DNA of 6,833 nt, from assembly GCA_947459455.1 (NCBI GenBank), contig CANHEC010000131.1:1-6833 (forward strand), given 5' to 3'. Of this stretch, positions 1-6,352 are shown one piece after another (position 1 is the first letter of the stretch; each line of letters opens with the position of its first letter). The translations under genes and the position numbers were made by a program. The notes under the pieces were generated by a model that was given only the letters and a program-made list of their open reading frames with translations, was not told the DNA's origin and searched no databases. This stretch comes from Chitinophagaceae bacterium (GTDB taxonomy: Bacteria; Bacteroidota; Bacteroidia; Chitinophagales; Chitinophagaceae).

Positions 1-104
1 AACTGGTAAGTCCGCGGCGCTATGTAGATGTGGTGCTGCCCACCACCGTAGAGGCGGGTGGCAATAATCCGCAGCGCTTTCTTAAAAACCTGATCAGGCA
101 ATAA
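1..104 (+). CDS. C-terminal end of an unrecognised protein (5' part outside the window)
   Basis: An open plus-strand frame enters from the left edge (first full codon at base 3) and ends at a TAA at 102-104, giving 33 residues. The visible tail includes RRYVDVVLPTTVEAGG and ends FLKNLIRQ. Codon choice (CTG, GTG, GTA, ACC, CGC) resembles that of the neighbouring genes, which favours real coding. The gene converges on recR, whose stop lies 30 bp away. I do not recognise the family from this fragment. The minus strand is also open here without a good start codon, so the call rests on codon use and the convergent layout. It is moderately supported at best. Confidence 0.5.
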   Translation, partial: LVSPRRYVDVVLPTTVEAGGNNPQRFLKNLIRQ

Positions 105-111
105 ACGTGCA

Positions 112-133
112 GCCGGCGGCCCTGCCGGCGGCC
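112..133. repeat. GC-only 10-bp tandem direct repeat able to form a hairpin between convergent genes; possible weak terminator
   Basis: The 10-mer GCCGGCGGCC occurs at 112-121 and again at 124-133, separated by CT. Because GCCGGC is self-complementary, the two copies can pair (112-117 with 124-129) as a 6-bp all-GC stem with a 6-nt loop. It sits between the stop of the left partial gene (104) and the stop of recR (135). No clean T-tract follows on either strand, so a termination role is inferred from position only. Confidence 0.4.
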
Positions 134-134
134 A

Positions 135-752
135 TCAGCCCCGCACCAGGGTTTCTACCGGCTGGCGGTTTTGCAGGCTGCGGGCCAGGGTCAGTTCATC
201 GGCATACTCCAGCTCGCCGCCAAAGGCAATGCCCCGCGAAATAGCCGTGACCTTGACCGGGTAGGCCGCCAGTTTTTTCTGAATAAAGTAGATGGTGGTA
301 TCGCCCTGGATATTGGGGTTGAGGGCAAATATGATTTCGGATACCTGCTGCTCCTGCACCCGTTGCAGCAGGCTTTCTATTTGCAGCTGGTCGGGGCCAA
401 TGCCATCGAGCGGGCTGATGACGCCGCCCAGCACATGGTAGGCCCCATTGTACTGCTGGGTGCCTTCTATGGCCATCACATCGCGGATGCTTTCTACCAC
501 ACACACCAGATCGTGGCGGCGGGCAGGGGTGGCGCAAATATTGCACAGGGGGCCATCGGCCACATTGTGGCAGCGGGTGCAAAACCTGATTTCCTGTCGC
601 ATTTTCTGGATGGTATCGGCAAAATGATTCACCTGGGCAGCCTCTGTTTTCAGCAGGTGCAGCACCAGGCGCAGGGCCGTTTTTTTACCAATGCCGGGCA
701 GCTTGGCAAACTCGGCCACGGCATTCTCCAACAAGTGCGACGAAAAATTCAT
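135..752 (-). CDS. recR: Recombination mediator protein RecR
   Basis: RecR works in the cytoplasm with RecO and RecF to load RecA on gapped single-stranded DNA during recombinational repair. The 205-residue product has the family length and full architecture. A helix-hairpin-helix (KLPGIGKKTALR, about residues 17-28) is followed by a four-cysteine zinc finger (C58, C61, C70, C73). A Toprim domain (about 81-176) contains VVESIRDVMAIEG, LGGVISPLDGIGP and ALNPNIQGDTT, and the C-terminal segment has SRGIAFGGELEYADELTLA. The ATG at 752-750 was chosen because MNFSSHLLENAV matches the usual RecR start. A TTG seven codons upstream would add an unconserved extension. The stop is TGA. The upstream lipoprotein gene on the same strand ends 154 bp away with no clear terminator between, so cotranscription is possible but not shown. 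Nothing appears truncated or mutated. Confidence 0.98.
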   Translation of the reverse strand: MNFSSHLLENAVAEFAKLPGIGKKTALRLVLHLLKTEAAQVNHFADTIQKMRQEIRFCTRCHNVADGPLCNICATPARRHDLVCVVESIRDVMAIEGTQQYNGAYHVLGGVISPLDGIGPDQLQIESLLQRVQEQQVSEIIFALNPNIQGDTTIYFIQKKLAAYPVKVTAISRGIAFGGELEYADELTLARSLQNRQPVETLVRG

Positions 753-906
753 AGCGATGCAAAGTAACCCCAAAACATGGCTCAGGGTTGGGAAAAGCCC
801 GATAGCATTCCTGTGGTTGAACGGAGCGTCGCCACTGGTGCTTCATCAGGGCGCTGCTGCCGGGCCCATCAAAAAAGAAATGTTGCAGTAGTATCCAGCC
901 CCCGAT

Positions 907-2331
907 TTAGAAGGCCAGCTCGTACTCGTTGTCCCAATTGGCCCGAATGGTAAACTTTTGTTCGAGCCCGATGACCAGCTCGGGCTGCAGCCGGCGCCAA
1001 TAATCGCCGGTATCCCAGCGGCCATTCTGGTTGCGGTCGTACAAAATGCGTACGCTGTACTGGCCGGGCTTGAACAAAGGAATGTCGATGCGGCCATTGC
1101 TGACGGGCGTGGTGCGTACAATGGCATTGTTTTCGACCCACTGCAGCAGCGGATGCGCCGCTGTATCGAGTCCGCTGAGCTGCAGGCGCACCAGGCCATA
1201 TTCGCTTTCGGCCTTGGTCTTAAACTCCAGGGTATCGGCACGGTTGGCCGTACCAATGCTATCGGTGGCAAAGCCTTTGCCAATGTGCAGGCGGTAGGCC
1301 TGATCGGGGCGCCATGCATAGTTGATGGTCAGCTGCTTGCCGGTGCTATCGAGCTGGTACTGCAGCGGGGGCTGCAGGCGCTGGTGATTGGTATCGGTCA
1401 AAAACAGCTGGGCGCTATCGAGGCGGGCCACCTGCCTGCTGAAGCTGAGCTGCAGTGGCGATAGCAGGTCTTGCGTTTGGTTGGCATTGGCGCTGGCGGT
1501 AATGGCCATGGCCGGCTTATCGGTACCGCGCCGATTGGTAGCGGCGATGCCCGCATTGGCCGCCGAGGGCTTGGGGGCTTCTTTTTCGGCTACAAAGCTG
1601 CGCAGCTCATAGCGTCCCCCTTCGGCCGATGGGCTGACCGCATCGCCATAAAAGGCAAACGGCGTAGTGGGACTGTTGTAGCGGCGGAGACCTTCGTCTT
1701 TCAGCGCAAACAGGTAGAAAGGCTCGGCTGGCAAAAAGCTGAAACGAAACTCGCCCTTGCCATTGGGCCGGGTGATGAAGCGGGGCTTTTGCTTGGCCAC
1801 GGCCGAATCGGCCTCGGTGCTGTACAGCAAGATGAGCAGGGTGCTATCGGGCAGGCCGGTTTCGGCATCGGTAATGCTGCCGGCCAGCGTGAGGCTATCG
1901 ATGTAGCGCCCGGTGCTGAACACATAACTGAAGTCCTGAAGGGGGTTGTTTTCGTTTACATCCTTCAGGGCATTGCCAAAAAAGATGGAGTAGGTGGTAT
2001 TGTCCTGCAGGCTATCGCGTAGGCGAATGCGTACGGTGCGCAGCCGGGCGTCAATATCGGGCTGCTTGTCCATCGGTGGATTTACTACCAACTGGGTTTG
2101 CAGGTTGTCGAACTGCACATACTCATCAAACTCGAGGGTAACCAGCGAGGGCTGGATACGAACGCTGCCGCTGGGCGGACTGGCCTTGATGAGCTTGGGT
2201 GGCAGGCTGTCTTTGGCACCGCCGGGAGGGCCTCCCATGCTCATATTGGCACAGGCCGGCAGCAGCACATACAGCGTGGGCAGTAGCAGGGCCCAGGCCG
2301 AAAAGCGGTAAAACAAAGGTGGCACACGCAT
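907..2331 (-). CDS. Ig-like (Big_5-type) domain lipoprotein, function unknown
   Basis: A 474-residue predicted lipoprotein. Residues 1-27 form a lipoprotein signal peptide with a hydrophobic stretch and lipobox ending LLPAC (C27). The next residues, GGPPGGAKDSLPPKL, are the usual opening of a widespread Bacteroidota family with a bacterial Ig-like (Big_5, SbsA-type) domain. That domain spans roughly residues 42-142 and includes LEFDEYV, TTYSIFFGNALKDVNENNP and FSYVFSTG. A second beta-rich segment runs about 145-245. An Ala/Ser-rich linker covers about 250-285, followed by another Ig-like segment (about 288-372) and a C-terminal domain. The C-terminal domain carries DRNQNGRWDTGDY (432-444), which resembles a calcium-binding EF-hand-like loop, and ends RANWDNEYELAF. 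It is probably anchored in the outer membrane. Its role is not known to me, and calcium binding is inferred from the Asp/Asn spacing only. Start ATG at 2331, stop TAA. Confidence 0.88.
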   Translation of the reverse strand: MRVPPLFYRFSAWALLLPTLYVLLPACANMSMGGPPGGAKDSLPPKLIKASPPSGSVRIQPSLVTLEFDEYVQFDNLQTQLVVNPPMDKQPDIDARLRTVRIRLRDSLQDNTTYSIFFGNALKDVNENNPLQDFSYVFSTGRYIDSLTLAGSITDAETGLPDSTLLILLYSTEADSAVAKQKPRFITRPNGKGEFRFSFLPAEPFYLFALKDEGLRRYNSPTTPFAFYGDAVSPSAEGGRYELRSFVAEKEAPKPSAANAGIAATNRRGTDKPAMAITASANANQTQDLLSPLQLSFSRQVARLDSAQLFLTDTNHQRLQPPLQYQLDSTGKQLTINYAWRPDQAYRLHIGKGFATDSIGTANRADTLEFKTKAESEYGLVRLQLSGLDTAAHPLLQWVENNAIVRTTPVSNGRIDIPLFKPGQYSVRILYDRNQNGRWDTGDYWRRLQPELVIGLEQKFTIRANWDNEYELAF

Positions 2332-2338
2332 GCGGCTG

Positions 2339-2346
2339 CAAACATA
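2339..2346 (-). promoter_or_regulatory. Candidate Bacteroidota -7 element for the Ig-like lipoprotein gene
   Basis: On the minus strand the octamer TATGTTTG matches the Bacteroidota -7 consensus TAnnTTTG at all six fixed positions. It ends 7 nt before the ATG at 2331. I see no TTG element 19-21 nt upstream of it, and its closeness to the start would imply a leaderless or nearly leaderless mRNA. A chance match in this 120-bp spacer is quite possible. Confidence 0.25.
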
Positions 2347-2398
2347 CCGATATGCAAGCGCCTGCCGTACCGCTCAAATTGTGAAAAAACACGGTAGA

Positions 2399-2414
2399 TG
2401 GCTTAAAAAAGCCA
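2399..2414. repeat. Short inverted repeat in the divergent spacer (possible operator or cruciform)
   Basis: TGGCTT (2399-2404) and AAGCCA (2409-2414) form a perfect 6-bp inverted repeat around AAAA. It lies in the 123-bp spacer between the divergent starts at 2331 and 2455. Neither strand has a T-tract after it, so it is not an intrinsic terminator. A role as a regulator-binding site is conjecture from position. Confidence 0.3.
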
Positions 2415-2454
2415 ACACTGCTCAACCAAGGTGCACCCGGCTTGTAATGTGTTC

Positions 2455-2952
2455 ATGTCGAAAGTATACTCACTGAAAACAGTGCAGCGGCTGCCCATCA
2501 GCATGGAGCAAGCCTGGAATTTTTTTAGCAAACCCGACAACCTGAAGGACATTACACCTTCCAACCTGGGGTTTCATATTTTAAGCAAGCACCACGGAGA
2601 CCGCATGTACCCAGGGCAAATCATAGAGTACAAAGTGAGCCCGGTACTGGGCATTCCGCTGTACTGGATGACGGAGATTACCCATGTACAGGATTTCAAG
2701 TTTTTTGTAGATGAACAGCGCTTTGGGCCCTACAGCCTTTGGCACCACCAGCACCACTTTGCGGCCATTGAGGGCGGGGTAGAAATGACGGACATTGTGC
2801 ACTACAAACTGCCGCTGTGGGTGCTGGGCGATATAGCCAATACGCTGTTTGTACGCAGCCAGCTGCGCCAAATTTTTGCGTTTCGCTTTCGCAAAACCGA
2901 AGAGCTGTTTGGCAGCTGGCCGGGCCAGCAGGCGAATGTGCAGTTTGATTGA
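2455..2952 (+). CDS. SRPBCC-family (START/Bet v1-like fold) ligand-binding domain protein
   Basis: A 165-residue single-domain protein. It matches the stand-alone SRPBCC family of the COG4276 type. Seen are the N-terminal beta-strand and helix (LPISMEQAWNFFSKPDNLKD, about 13-32) and TPSNLGFHIL (34-43). They are followed by G-Q-I-I-E-Y (54-59), GIPLYWMTEIT (66-76), the signature FVDEQRFGPYSLWHHQHHF (84-102), and DIVHYKLPL (113-121) leading into a long C-terminal helix. The fold usually encloses a hydrophobic cavity, but the ligand here is unknown and I see no catalytic residues. There is no signal peptide, so it is probably cytoplasmic. ATG 2455 was preferred to an in-frame GTG at 2431 because the conserved domain begins immediately after MSKVYSL. 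It appears monocistronic, divergent from the lipoprotein gene and convergent with the next gene. Confidence 0.85.
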   Translation: MSKVYSLKTVQRLPISMEQAWNFFSKPDNLKDITPSNLGFHILSKHHGDRMYPGQIIEYKVSPVLGIPLYWMTEITHVQDFKFFVDEQRFGPYSLWHHQHHFAAIEGGVEMTDIVHYKLPLWVLGDIANTLFVRSQLRQIFAFRFRKTEELFGSWPGQQANVQFD

Positions 2953-2971
2953 TGCGCACCCCACCAGACTT

Positions 2972-3010
2972 AAAAAAAGCGGCGCCGCCGGCCTGGGCCG
3001 GCGGCGCCGC
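2972..3010 (-). terminator. Strong intrinsic terminator of the PepSY-like gene
   Basis: A perfect 15-bp inverted repeat (2979-2993 with 2996-3010) made only of G and C surrounds a TG centre. In RNA it would form about 14 pairs with a small loop. Seven A's at 2972-2978 become a T-tract right after the stem on the minus strand, the standard intrinsic terminator layout. It starts 18 bp beyond the stop of the minus-strand gene at 3029. Read on the plus strand the stem has no T-tract after it, so it would serve the SRPBCC gene less well. Confidence 0.9.
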
Positions 3011-3028
3011 GTACTGCATGGTATTTCG

Positions 3029-3475
3029 TCAAAAACGCAGGTCTACTTCTTCAATGCGGCCATTTTCGTAGGCCTTCCACACCTTCGATTTTCCATCCTG
3101 CTCGGTGCGAACATACCAGGCATGATCGCTGTCGGTGGTCAGCTCGAAGCTTTCGGTGACGCTGGCTTGTTTGAACTTTTGCTCCAGCGCCAGGCGCAGC
3201 CGCAGCGGCAGATCGCTTCGGTTGATTTGGCGGCTGGCGGCCAAAAATTCGCCCTCGGCATTGAAGAATACCGAATAAGCATCGCCATCGAGTGTAAAGT
3301 TGGCCCGCAGCATATTATTACGGGCAGGCTGCCAGCTTAGTTCCTTCACAGGCCCAAACAGTGTGGCCAGGTTTTGGCTGGCCCGGTAGTTGAGTACTTT
3401 GGTGGCAGGCGTGGGATTGGCATTGGCAGCCAGGGTAGCAATGGCAAGGGCTCCGGCGAGCATGAGTGTTTTCAT
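3029..3475 (-). CDS. Small secreted PepSY-like / BLIP-fold-like protein, function unknown
   Basis: A 148-residue exported protein. Residues 1-19 form a Sec signal peptide (MKT, then a hydrophobic run ending AANA), with likely cleavage before N20. There is no lipobox cysteine, so the mature form is probably periplasmic. The mature part resembles the putative beta-lactamase-inhibitor-like, PepSY-like family abundant in Bacteroidota. It has a short helix with LATLFGPVKELSW (36-48), a strand and turn ANFTLDGDAYSVFFNAEGEFLAASRQI (58-84), the typical DLPLRL (88-93) before a helix, and a final beta-hairpin with W-Y-V-R and KVWKAYENGRIEEV. No enzymatic motif is visible, and the role of such proteins is not established. 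The gene has its own terminator and about 310 bp of upstream spacer, suggesting a single-gene unit. ATG start; no clear Shine-Dalgarno sequence. Confidence 0.8.
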   Translation of the reverse strand: MKTLMLAGALAIATLAANANPTPATKVLNYRASQNLATLFGPVKELSWQPARNNMLRANFTLDGDAYSVFFNAEGEFLAASRQINRSDLPLRLRLALEQKFKQASVTESFELTTDSDHAWYVRTEQDGKSKVWKAYENGRIEEVDLRF

Positions 3476-3564
3476 GGTACTTCGTTTTTAGTGGTGTGAT
3501 GGTTTGGTTTGCAAGATTGAAAGTAGAGCAGGCAACTGCAGCAGGTAGCCTGTACATGACCAGC

Positions 3565-3602
3565 GGCTGCCAACTGCCTGGCTGATTCCACCGGTGGCAG
3601 CC
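3565..3602. repeat. 8-bp inverted repeat with 22-nt centre
   Basis: GGCTGCCA at 3565-3572 is the exact reverse complement of TGGCAGCC at 3595-3602. Just outside, CCTGT (3549-3553) and ACAGG (3603-3607) are also complementary, so a longer bulged stem could form. No T-tract follows on either strand. It could be a structured leader of one of the two flanking genes, or a chance pairing. Confidence 0.35.
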
Positions 3603-3680
3603 ACAGGGCCTCCGGCATCTACGAAAACGCCAGCCCTTCTCCACTGAAAATGCCCCCCTGTCTTCTGATGTTAACGCAAG

Positions 3681-3711
3681 TTGAAATATGGTAAAGAGCC
3701 CGTTAAATAGG
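3681..3711 (+). promoter_or_regulatory. Weak candidate promoter for acpH
   Basis: TTG at 3681-3683 is followed after 20 nt by TAAATAGG at 3704-3711. The spacing fits the Bacteroidota -33/-7 pair, but the -7 element matches only four of the six fixed positions of TAnnTTTG. It would give a 5' leader of roughly 70 nt before the GTG at 3789. This is the best candidate I found in the spacer and is weak. Confidence 0.22.
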
Positions 3712-3788
3712 GAGTGATTGAGAGCCGCTACACGCAATGCACCCTGCTGGCTGATGGGTAGCCGGGCATCTGGCATTACCTTGTAGCG

Positions 3789-4376
3789 GTGAATTATCTG
3801 GCCCATGCTTACCTATCGCCCGGCGGACCCGAAGTGCTCACCGGCAATATGATCAGCGACTTTGTAAAAGGCCGCAGCCAATACGACTATCCGGCGGCCA
3901 TTCAGCAGGGGATTCGGCTGCATCGCAACATCGATCAGTTTACGGATGCGCATGCCGCTACCCGCGAAGCCAAACAAGTGTTCAGGCCGGCTTACCGGCT
4001 GTATGCCGGCGCTTTTGTAGATGTGGTGTACGATCATTTCCTGGCCAACGACCGCCAGCATTTCGCCTCCGACGAAGCGCTGTTCTCATTTACCCAACAG
4101 GCCTATGCGGCCCTCAGCAGCCAGCAGGCATGGCTGCCAAATCCATTTGCAGCCATGCTGCAGCCCATGCAGCAGCACAACTGGCTGTACAATTATCAGC
4201 ATGCCTGGGGCATCGAGAAAAGCTTTGGCGGGCTGGTGTACCGCAGCCGTTACCTCAGCGAAAGCGCTACGGCCTTTGCATTGTTTCAGCAGCACTACGC
4301 CCTGCTGCGCCAGTGCTACGATGCGTTTATGCCCGATGTGCAACAACTGGTGGCTAACCTGATAAATGAAGTATAA
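3789..4376 (+). CDS. acpH: Acyl-carrier-protein phosphodiesterase (AcpH, DUF479 family)
   Basis: AcpH hydrolyses the 4'-phosphopantetheine arm from holo-ACP, giving apo-ACP, and acts in the cytoplasm. The 195-residue product matches the family length (about 193 in E. coli). Visible conserved blocks are the N-terminal MNYLAHAYLS, GNMISDFVKG (19-28), GIRLHRNIDQFTDAH (41-55) and AGAFVDVVYDHFLA (73-86). Their D24, H45, D49, D53, H55, D78, D82 and H83 are candidates for the HD-like metal centre. The C-terminal half has MQQHNWLYNY and a helix ending LVANLINEV. The GTG at 3789 was chosen because MNYLAHAYLS is the standard start of the family and no upstream start gives a conserved extension. No Shine-Dalgarno sequence is obvious. 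It stands alone on the plus strand and ends 9 bp from the oppositely oriented lptC. Confidence 0.93.
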   Translation: MNYLAHAYLSPGGPEVLTGNMISDFVKGRSQYDYPAAIQQGIRLHRNIDQFTDAHAATREAKQVFRPAYRLYAGAFVDVVYDHFLANDRQHFASDEALFSFTQQAYAALSSQQAWLPNPFAAMLQPMQQHNWLYNYQHAWGIEKSFGGLVYRSRYLSESATAFALFQQHYALLRQCYDAFMPDVQQLVANLINEV

Positions 4377-4385
4377 CGGAGGGGC

Positions 4386-5006
4386 CTAGCGTGTGCCAGC
4401 CGGCCGGGGTTTAGCAGGTGGTGGCGCCACCAGACTGTCGGGTGCGGCGGATGCACTATCGGCTGCCTCACCAGGCATCAAAATGCTACCGATGGGATTA
4501 TTGATCGTCCATTTGCTGAAATCGCTTTTGGCCCAAAAAGAAGTGCCATCAATTGTTTGGGTAATGGTACGCACCACTACCGAGTCGCTGGTGTAAAACA
4601 CTTCCTGTGCCTGATCCCACCACAGGGTATTGCAATACAGCGTATCGCCGGTCATATTGTACACCACCACGCTATCCTTTAGCAGCACTTTGCCCAGGCT
4701 TTCAAAGTAGCGGGCATACCTGGCCGTTACCACATTTTGCAGCTGGCGGAATTCGTTGTAAAAATCTACGTGCAACGAGTTGGGAAACTCAACGAACAGT
4801 GTGTCGGCCTTTACCCGCTTCATCACGGGTGCGGTCAGATAGGCCTTCAGGTTGCCGCTTTGGCTGAAGACGCTCACAATATCGTGGCCCTCTTCTACCT
4901 CGGTCACTTTTTGGGTGAGATCGGTGATTTCCTGCGGATTGTTTTCGCATGCCAGCAGGGCTGTCAGCGCAGCCACCCACATCAGCCTTGAAAAAGCAAG
5001 CCGCAT
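4386..5006 (-). CDS. lptC: LPS export system protein LptC (lipoprotein form)
   Basis: LptC is the periplasmic link of the Lpt bridge, passing lipopolysaccharide from the LptB2FG transporter to LptA. The 206-residue product begins MRLAFSRLMWVAALTALLAC, a lipoprotein signal with lipobox cysteine C20. Many Bacteroidota LptC proteins are annotated this way, in place of the single transmembrane helix of E. coli LptC. The OstA/LptC-like beta-jellyroll repeats follow: VSVFSQSGNLKAYLTAP (44-60), ADTLFVEFPNSLHVDFYN (67-84), VVTARYARYFE (92-102), VLLKDSVVVYNMTGDTLYCNTLWWD (107-131) and TIDGTSFWAKSDFSKW (151-166). The tail from about 178 is Ala/Pro/Ser-rich and looks disordered. ATG 5006 was chosen over an upstream TTG because it puts the lipobox at the normal distance. 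It lies 20 bp after the barrel gene and ends the operon within this window. Stop TAG. Confidence 0.9.
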   Translation of the reverse strand: MRLAFSRLMWVAALTALLACENNPQEITDLTQKVTEVEEGHDIVSVFSQSGNLKAYLTAPVMKRVKADTLFVEFPNSLHVDFYNEFRQLQNVVTARYARYFESLGKVLLKDSVVVYNMTGDTLYCNTLWWDQAQEVFYTSDSVVVRTITQTIDGTSFWAKSDFSKWTINNPIGSILMPGEAADSASAAPDSLVAPPPAKPRPAGTR

Positions 5007-5026
5007 AGGCAACTTTGATTGGGAGA

Positions 5027-6352
5027 TTAGTCGAAGCGGCGCTTTTGGAACCAAAGATCGGAGAGGCTGATGCCCGCATTGATCTTGAAAAAGCTTTCCT
5101 GTACAGGCACCTGCGCATTGCCACGGCGGCCGTATTCAACGCTGAGGTTCAGAGAGGTATACTGGTTGCTGTACACATTGTAACGCCGAATGGGCAAACC
5201 TGCCCCCAGCGTGATACCCCATAGCGGCAGTTGGGTGCCATTGGCTACCACCATGTCTTTACCTGTGTAAAAACCAGCCCGGTAGGCCACCCGCTTGAAG
5301 TAGCTTTTGACATCGGTGCTGTTGGGCACAAAATAGCCACCCACCCGCAGCATATTGGTATTGGCCAGTGGCTGTGCCTGGCCCATAAAGCGAAATTCGC
5401 TCCAATTCACGGCTTCGTATTCGCCGCCCAACATCCAGTTGCCTTCCTTTTCAAAAGCCAGGCCTACGCTGTACCCCATCGGTAGCTCAATGGTGCCGGT
5501 GCGCTCTGCTATACGCTCCACTACGTCTATCGAATCGGTACCACGGGTAGCACTGCGAACATAGGTTTGCCGAATTCCATTTTGGGTGGCGTTGGCCGAT
5601 TGGCCCAAAAAGCCAGTGGCCGCAATACGGGCTACCACGTCTTTCGACAGCTTTATTTTGTATTGAAAGCCGGCGTCGGCACTGAAGCGGTTATACGCGG
5701 TGCGTGTTTCCGACAGGCCATTGAAGTAAAAAACCGAGTCGTTCAAGAAATTGCGTTCAGTCACCAGGTCTTGCTGACCAAACAGGAAGCCGCCATTGAT
5801 GCCCAGGCTGAGGTTGCCAATTTTGAAGCCGGTACCAATGAACGCTCTGTATCCGCCGCCATTACCGCGATAAAAGGTTTGAACACTATCGATGCCTGAC
5901 AGGCGCTCCCGCACATTCAGGTTGTAGCTGACCCGGCTGTACGGCCGCAGGCCCAGCGCCAGGCCCCACCTGGTAAAACCCTTTTTGTCTTTTTTCAGCG
6001 GCATGCCAATGGCCACGTAGTTAAACAGCAGGTAGCCCGATTTATCGGTCTGCGTTTTGGCCGGGTTTTGCAGGCGCCGGTTTTCGCCTTCCACGCCCAC
6101 ATCAAAGGTCACGGTTTGCAGCTGGCTGTAAGAAGCAGGATTGATAAAGTTGACCGACTGGTAGTCGACGTATGGCGTAGCCAGATTGCCCATGCCGCGG
6201 TTCACCACATTGCGGCTATTGTACAAGTCGCCGAGGCCAAAGCGGGAGTAGGGAGAATTGATCTGACCCTGAGCGAGGCTACAAACAAGGCTGGCTGACA
6301 CAAGGGCCGCCATTAAGCGGGCTCGCTTACACGTTAAGGTCACAAATGGCAT
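5027..6352 (-). CDS. Outer-membrane beta-barrel protein, function unknown (Bacteroidota coaX-lptC-linked family)
   Basis: A 441-residue predicted outer-membrane protein. It has a signal peptide with a basic n-region (residues 1-12 include K9, R10 and R12) and a hydrophobic core, ending near SLAQGQ (about 25-30). The mature start, INSPYSRFGLGDLYNSRNVVNRGMGNL, is characteristic of a conserved Bacteroidota family. The rest is rich in alternating hydrophobic/polar strands with Gly/Asn turns, typical of a 12-16-stranded barrel, and it ends with a strand KINAGISLSDLWF. It resembles OmpP1/FadL-like proteins only loosely, and a transport substrate cannot be read from the sequence. ATG 6352 overlaps the end of coaX by 26 bp. 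It was preferred over ATG 6313 because it keeps the basic n-region and has AAAGGA upstream. A TTG at 6385 is less likely. Stop TAA, 20 bp before lptC. Confidence 0.85.
   Translation of the reverse strand: MPFVTLTCKRARLMAALVSASLVCSLAQGQINSPYSRFGLGDLYNSRNVVNRGMGNLATPYVDYQSVNFINPASYSQLQTVTFDVGVEGENRRLQNPAKTQTDKSGYLLFNYVAIGMPLKKDKKGFTRWGLALGLRPYSRVSYNLNVRERLSGIDSVQTFYRGNGGGYRAFIGTGFKIGNLSLGINGGFLFGQQDLVTERNFLNDSVFYFNGLSETRTAYNRFSADAGFQYKIKLSKDVVARIAATGFLGQSANATQNGIRQTYVRSATRGTDSIDVVERIAERTGTIELPMGYSVGLAFEKEGNWMLGGEYEAVNWSEFRFMGQAQPLANTNMLRVGGYFVPNSTDVKSYFKRVAYRAGFYTGKDMVVANGTQLPLWGITLGAGLPIRRYNVYSNQYTSLNLSVEYGRRGNAQVPVQESFFKINAGISLSDLWFQKRRFD

Larger units (their letters stand above)
3476..3788. 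other. 313-bp non-coding divergent spacer
   Basis: This stretch separates the divergent starts of the PepSY-like gene (minus) and acpH (plus). I find no credible gene in it. A minus-strand frame stays open across it but continues into the wrong frame of the next gene and has an atypical composition. It contains a hairpin-capable repeat (3565-3602) and a weak candidate promoter (3681-3711), listed separately. Otherwise nothing recognisable is present. Confidence 0.6.

Noticed and set aside
171..767. 198-codon plus-strand open frame opposite recR
   Set aside because: It is antisense to an unmistakable RecR with all motifs, and its composition (many H, Q, G, A) reflects the complement of recR codons.
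753..773. TTG-initiated N-terminal extension of recR
   Set aside because: Seven extra residues (MGLLCIA) before the conserved MNFSSHLLENAV; the ATG at 752 is the family start.
868..880. T-rich tract on the minus strand after the Ig-like lipoprotein gene as a terminator
   Set aside because: TTTCTTTTTT is present but I could not find a stable stem immediately before it.
1471..2022. 183-codon plus-strand open frame opposite the Ig-like lipoprotein
   Set aside because: Antisense shadow of a gene with a clear lipobox and Ig-like domain; repeated GCTATC words in it are the complement of Asp-Ser codons.
2375..2410. Promoter for the SRPBCC gene (TTG with TA-rich element)
   Set aside because: Spacing is 13 or 22 nt and the -7 element matches poorly in either pairing.
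3318..3806. 162-codon minus-strand open frame spanning the 313-bp spacer and part of the PepSY-like gene
   Set aside because: It overlaps the real gene out of frame, has a Cys/His/Arg-rich unlikely composition and no recognisable motif or signal.
5007..5054. TTG-initiated extension of lptC into the barrel gene
   Set aside because: It would place the lipobox cysteine at residue 36 behind a polar, basic leader; the ATG at 5006 gives a normal lipoprotein signal.
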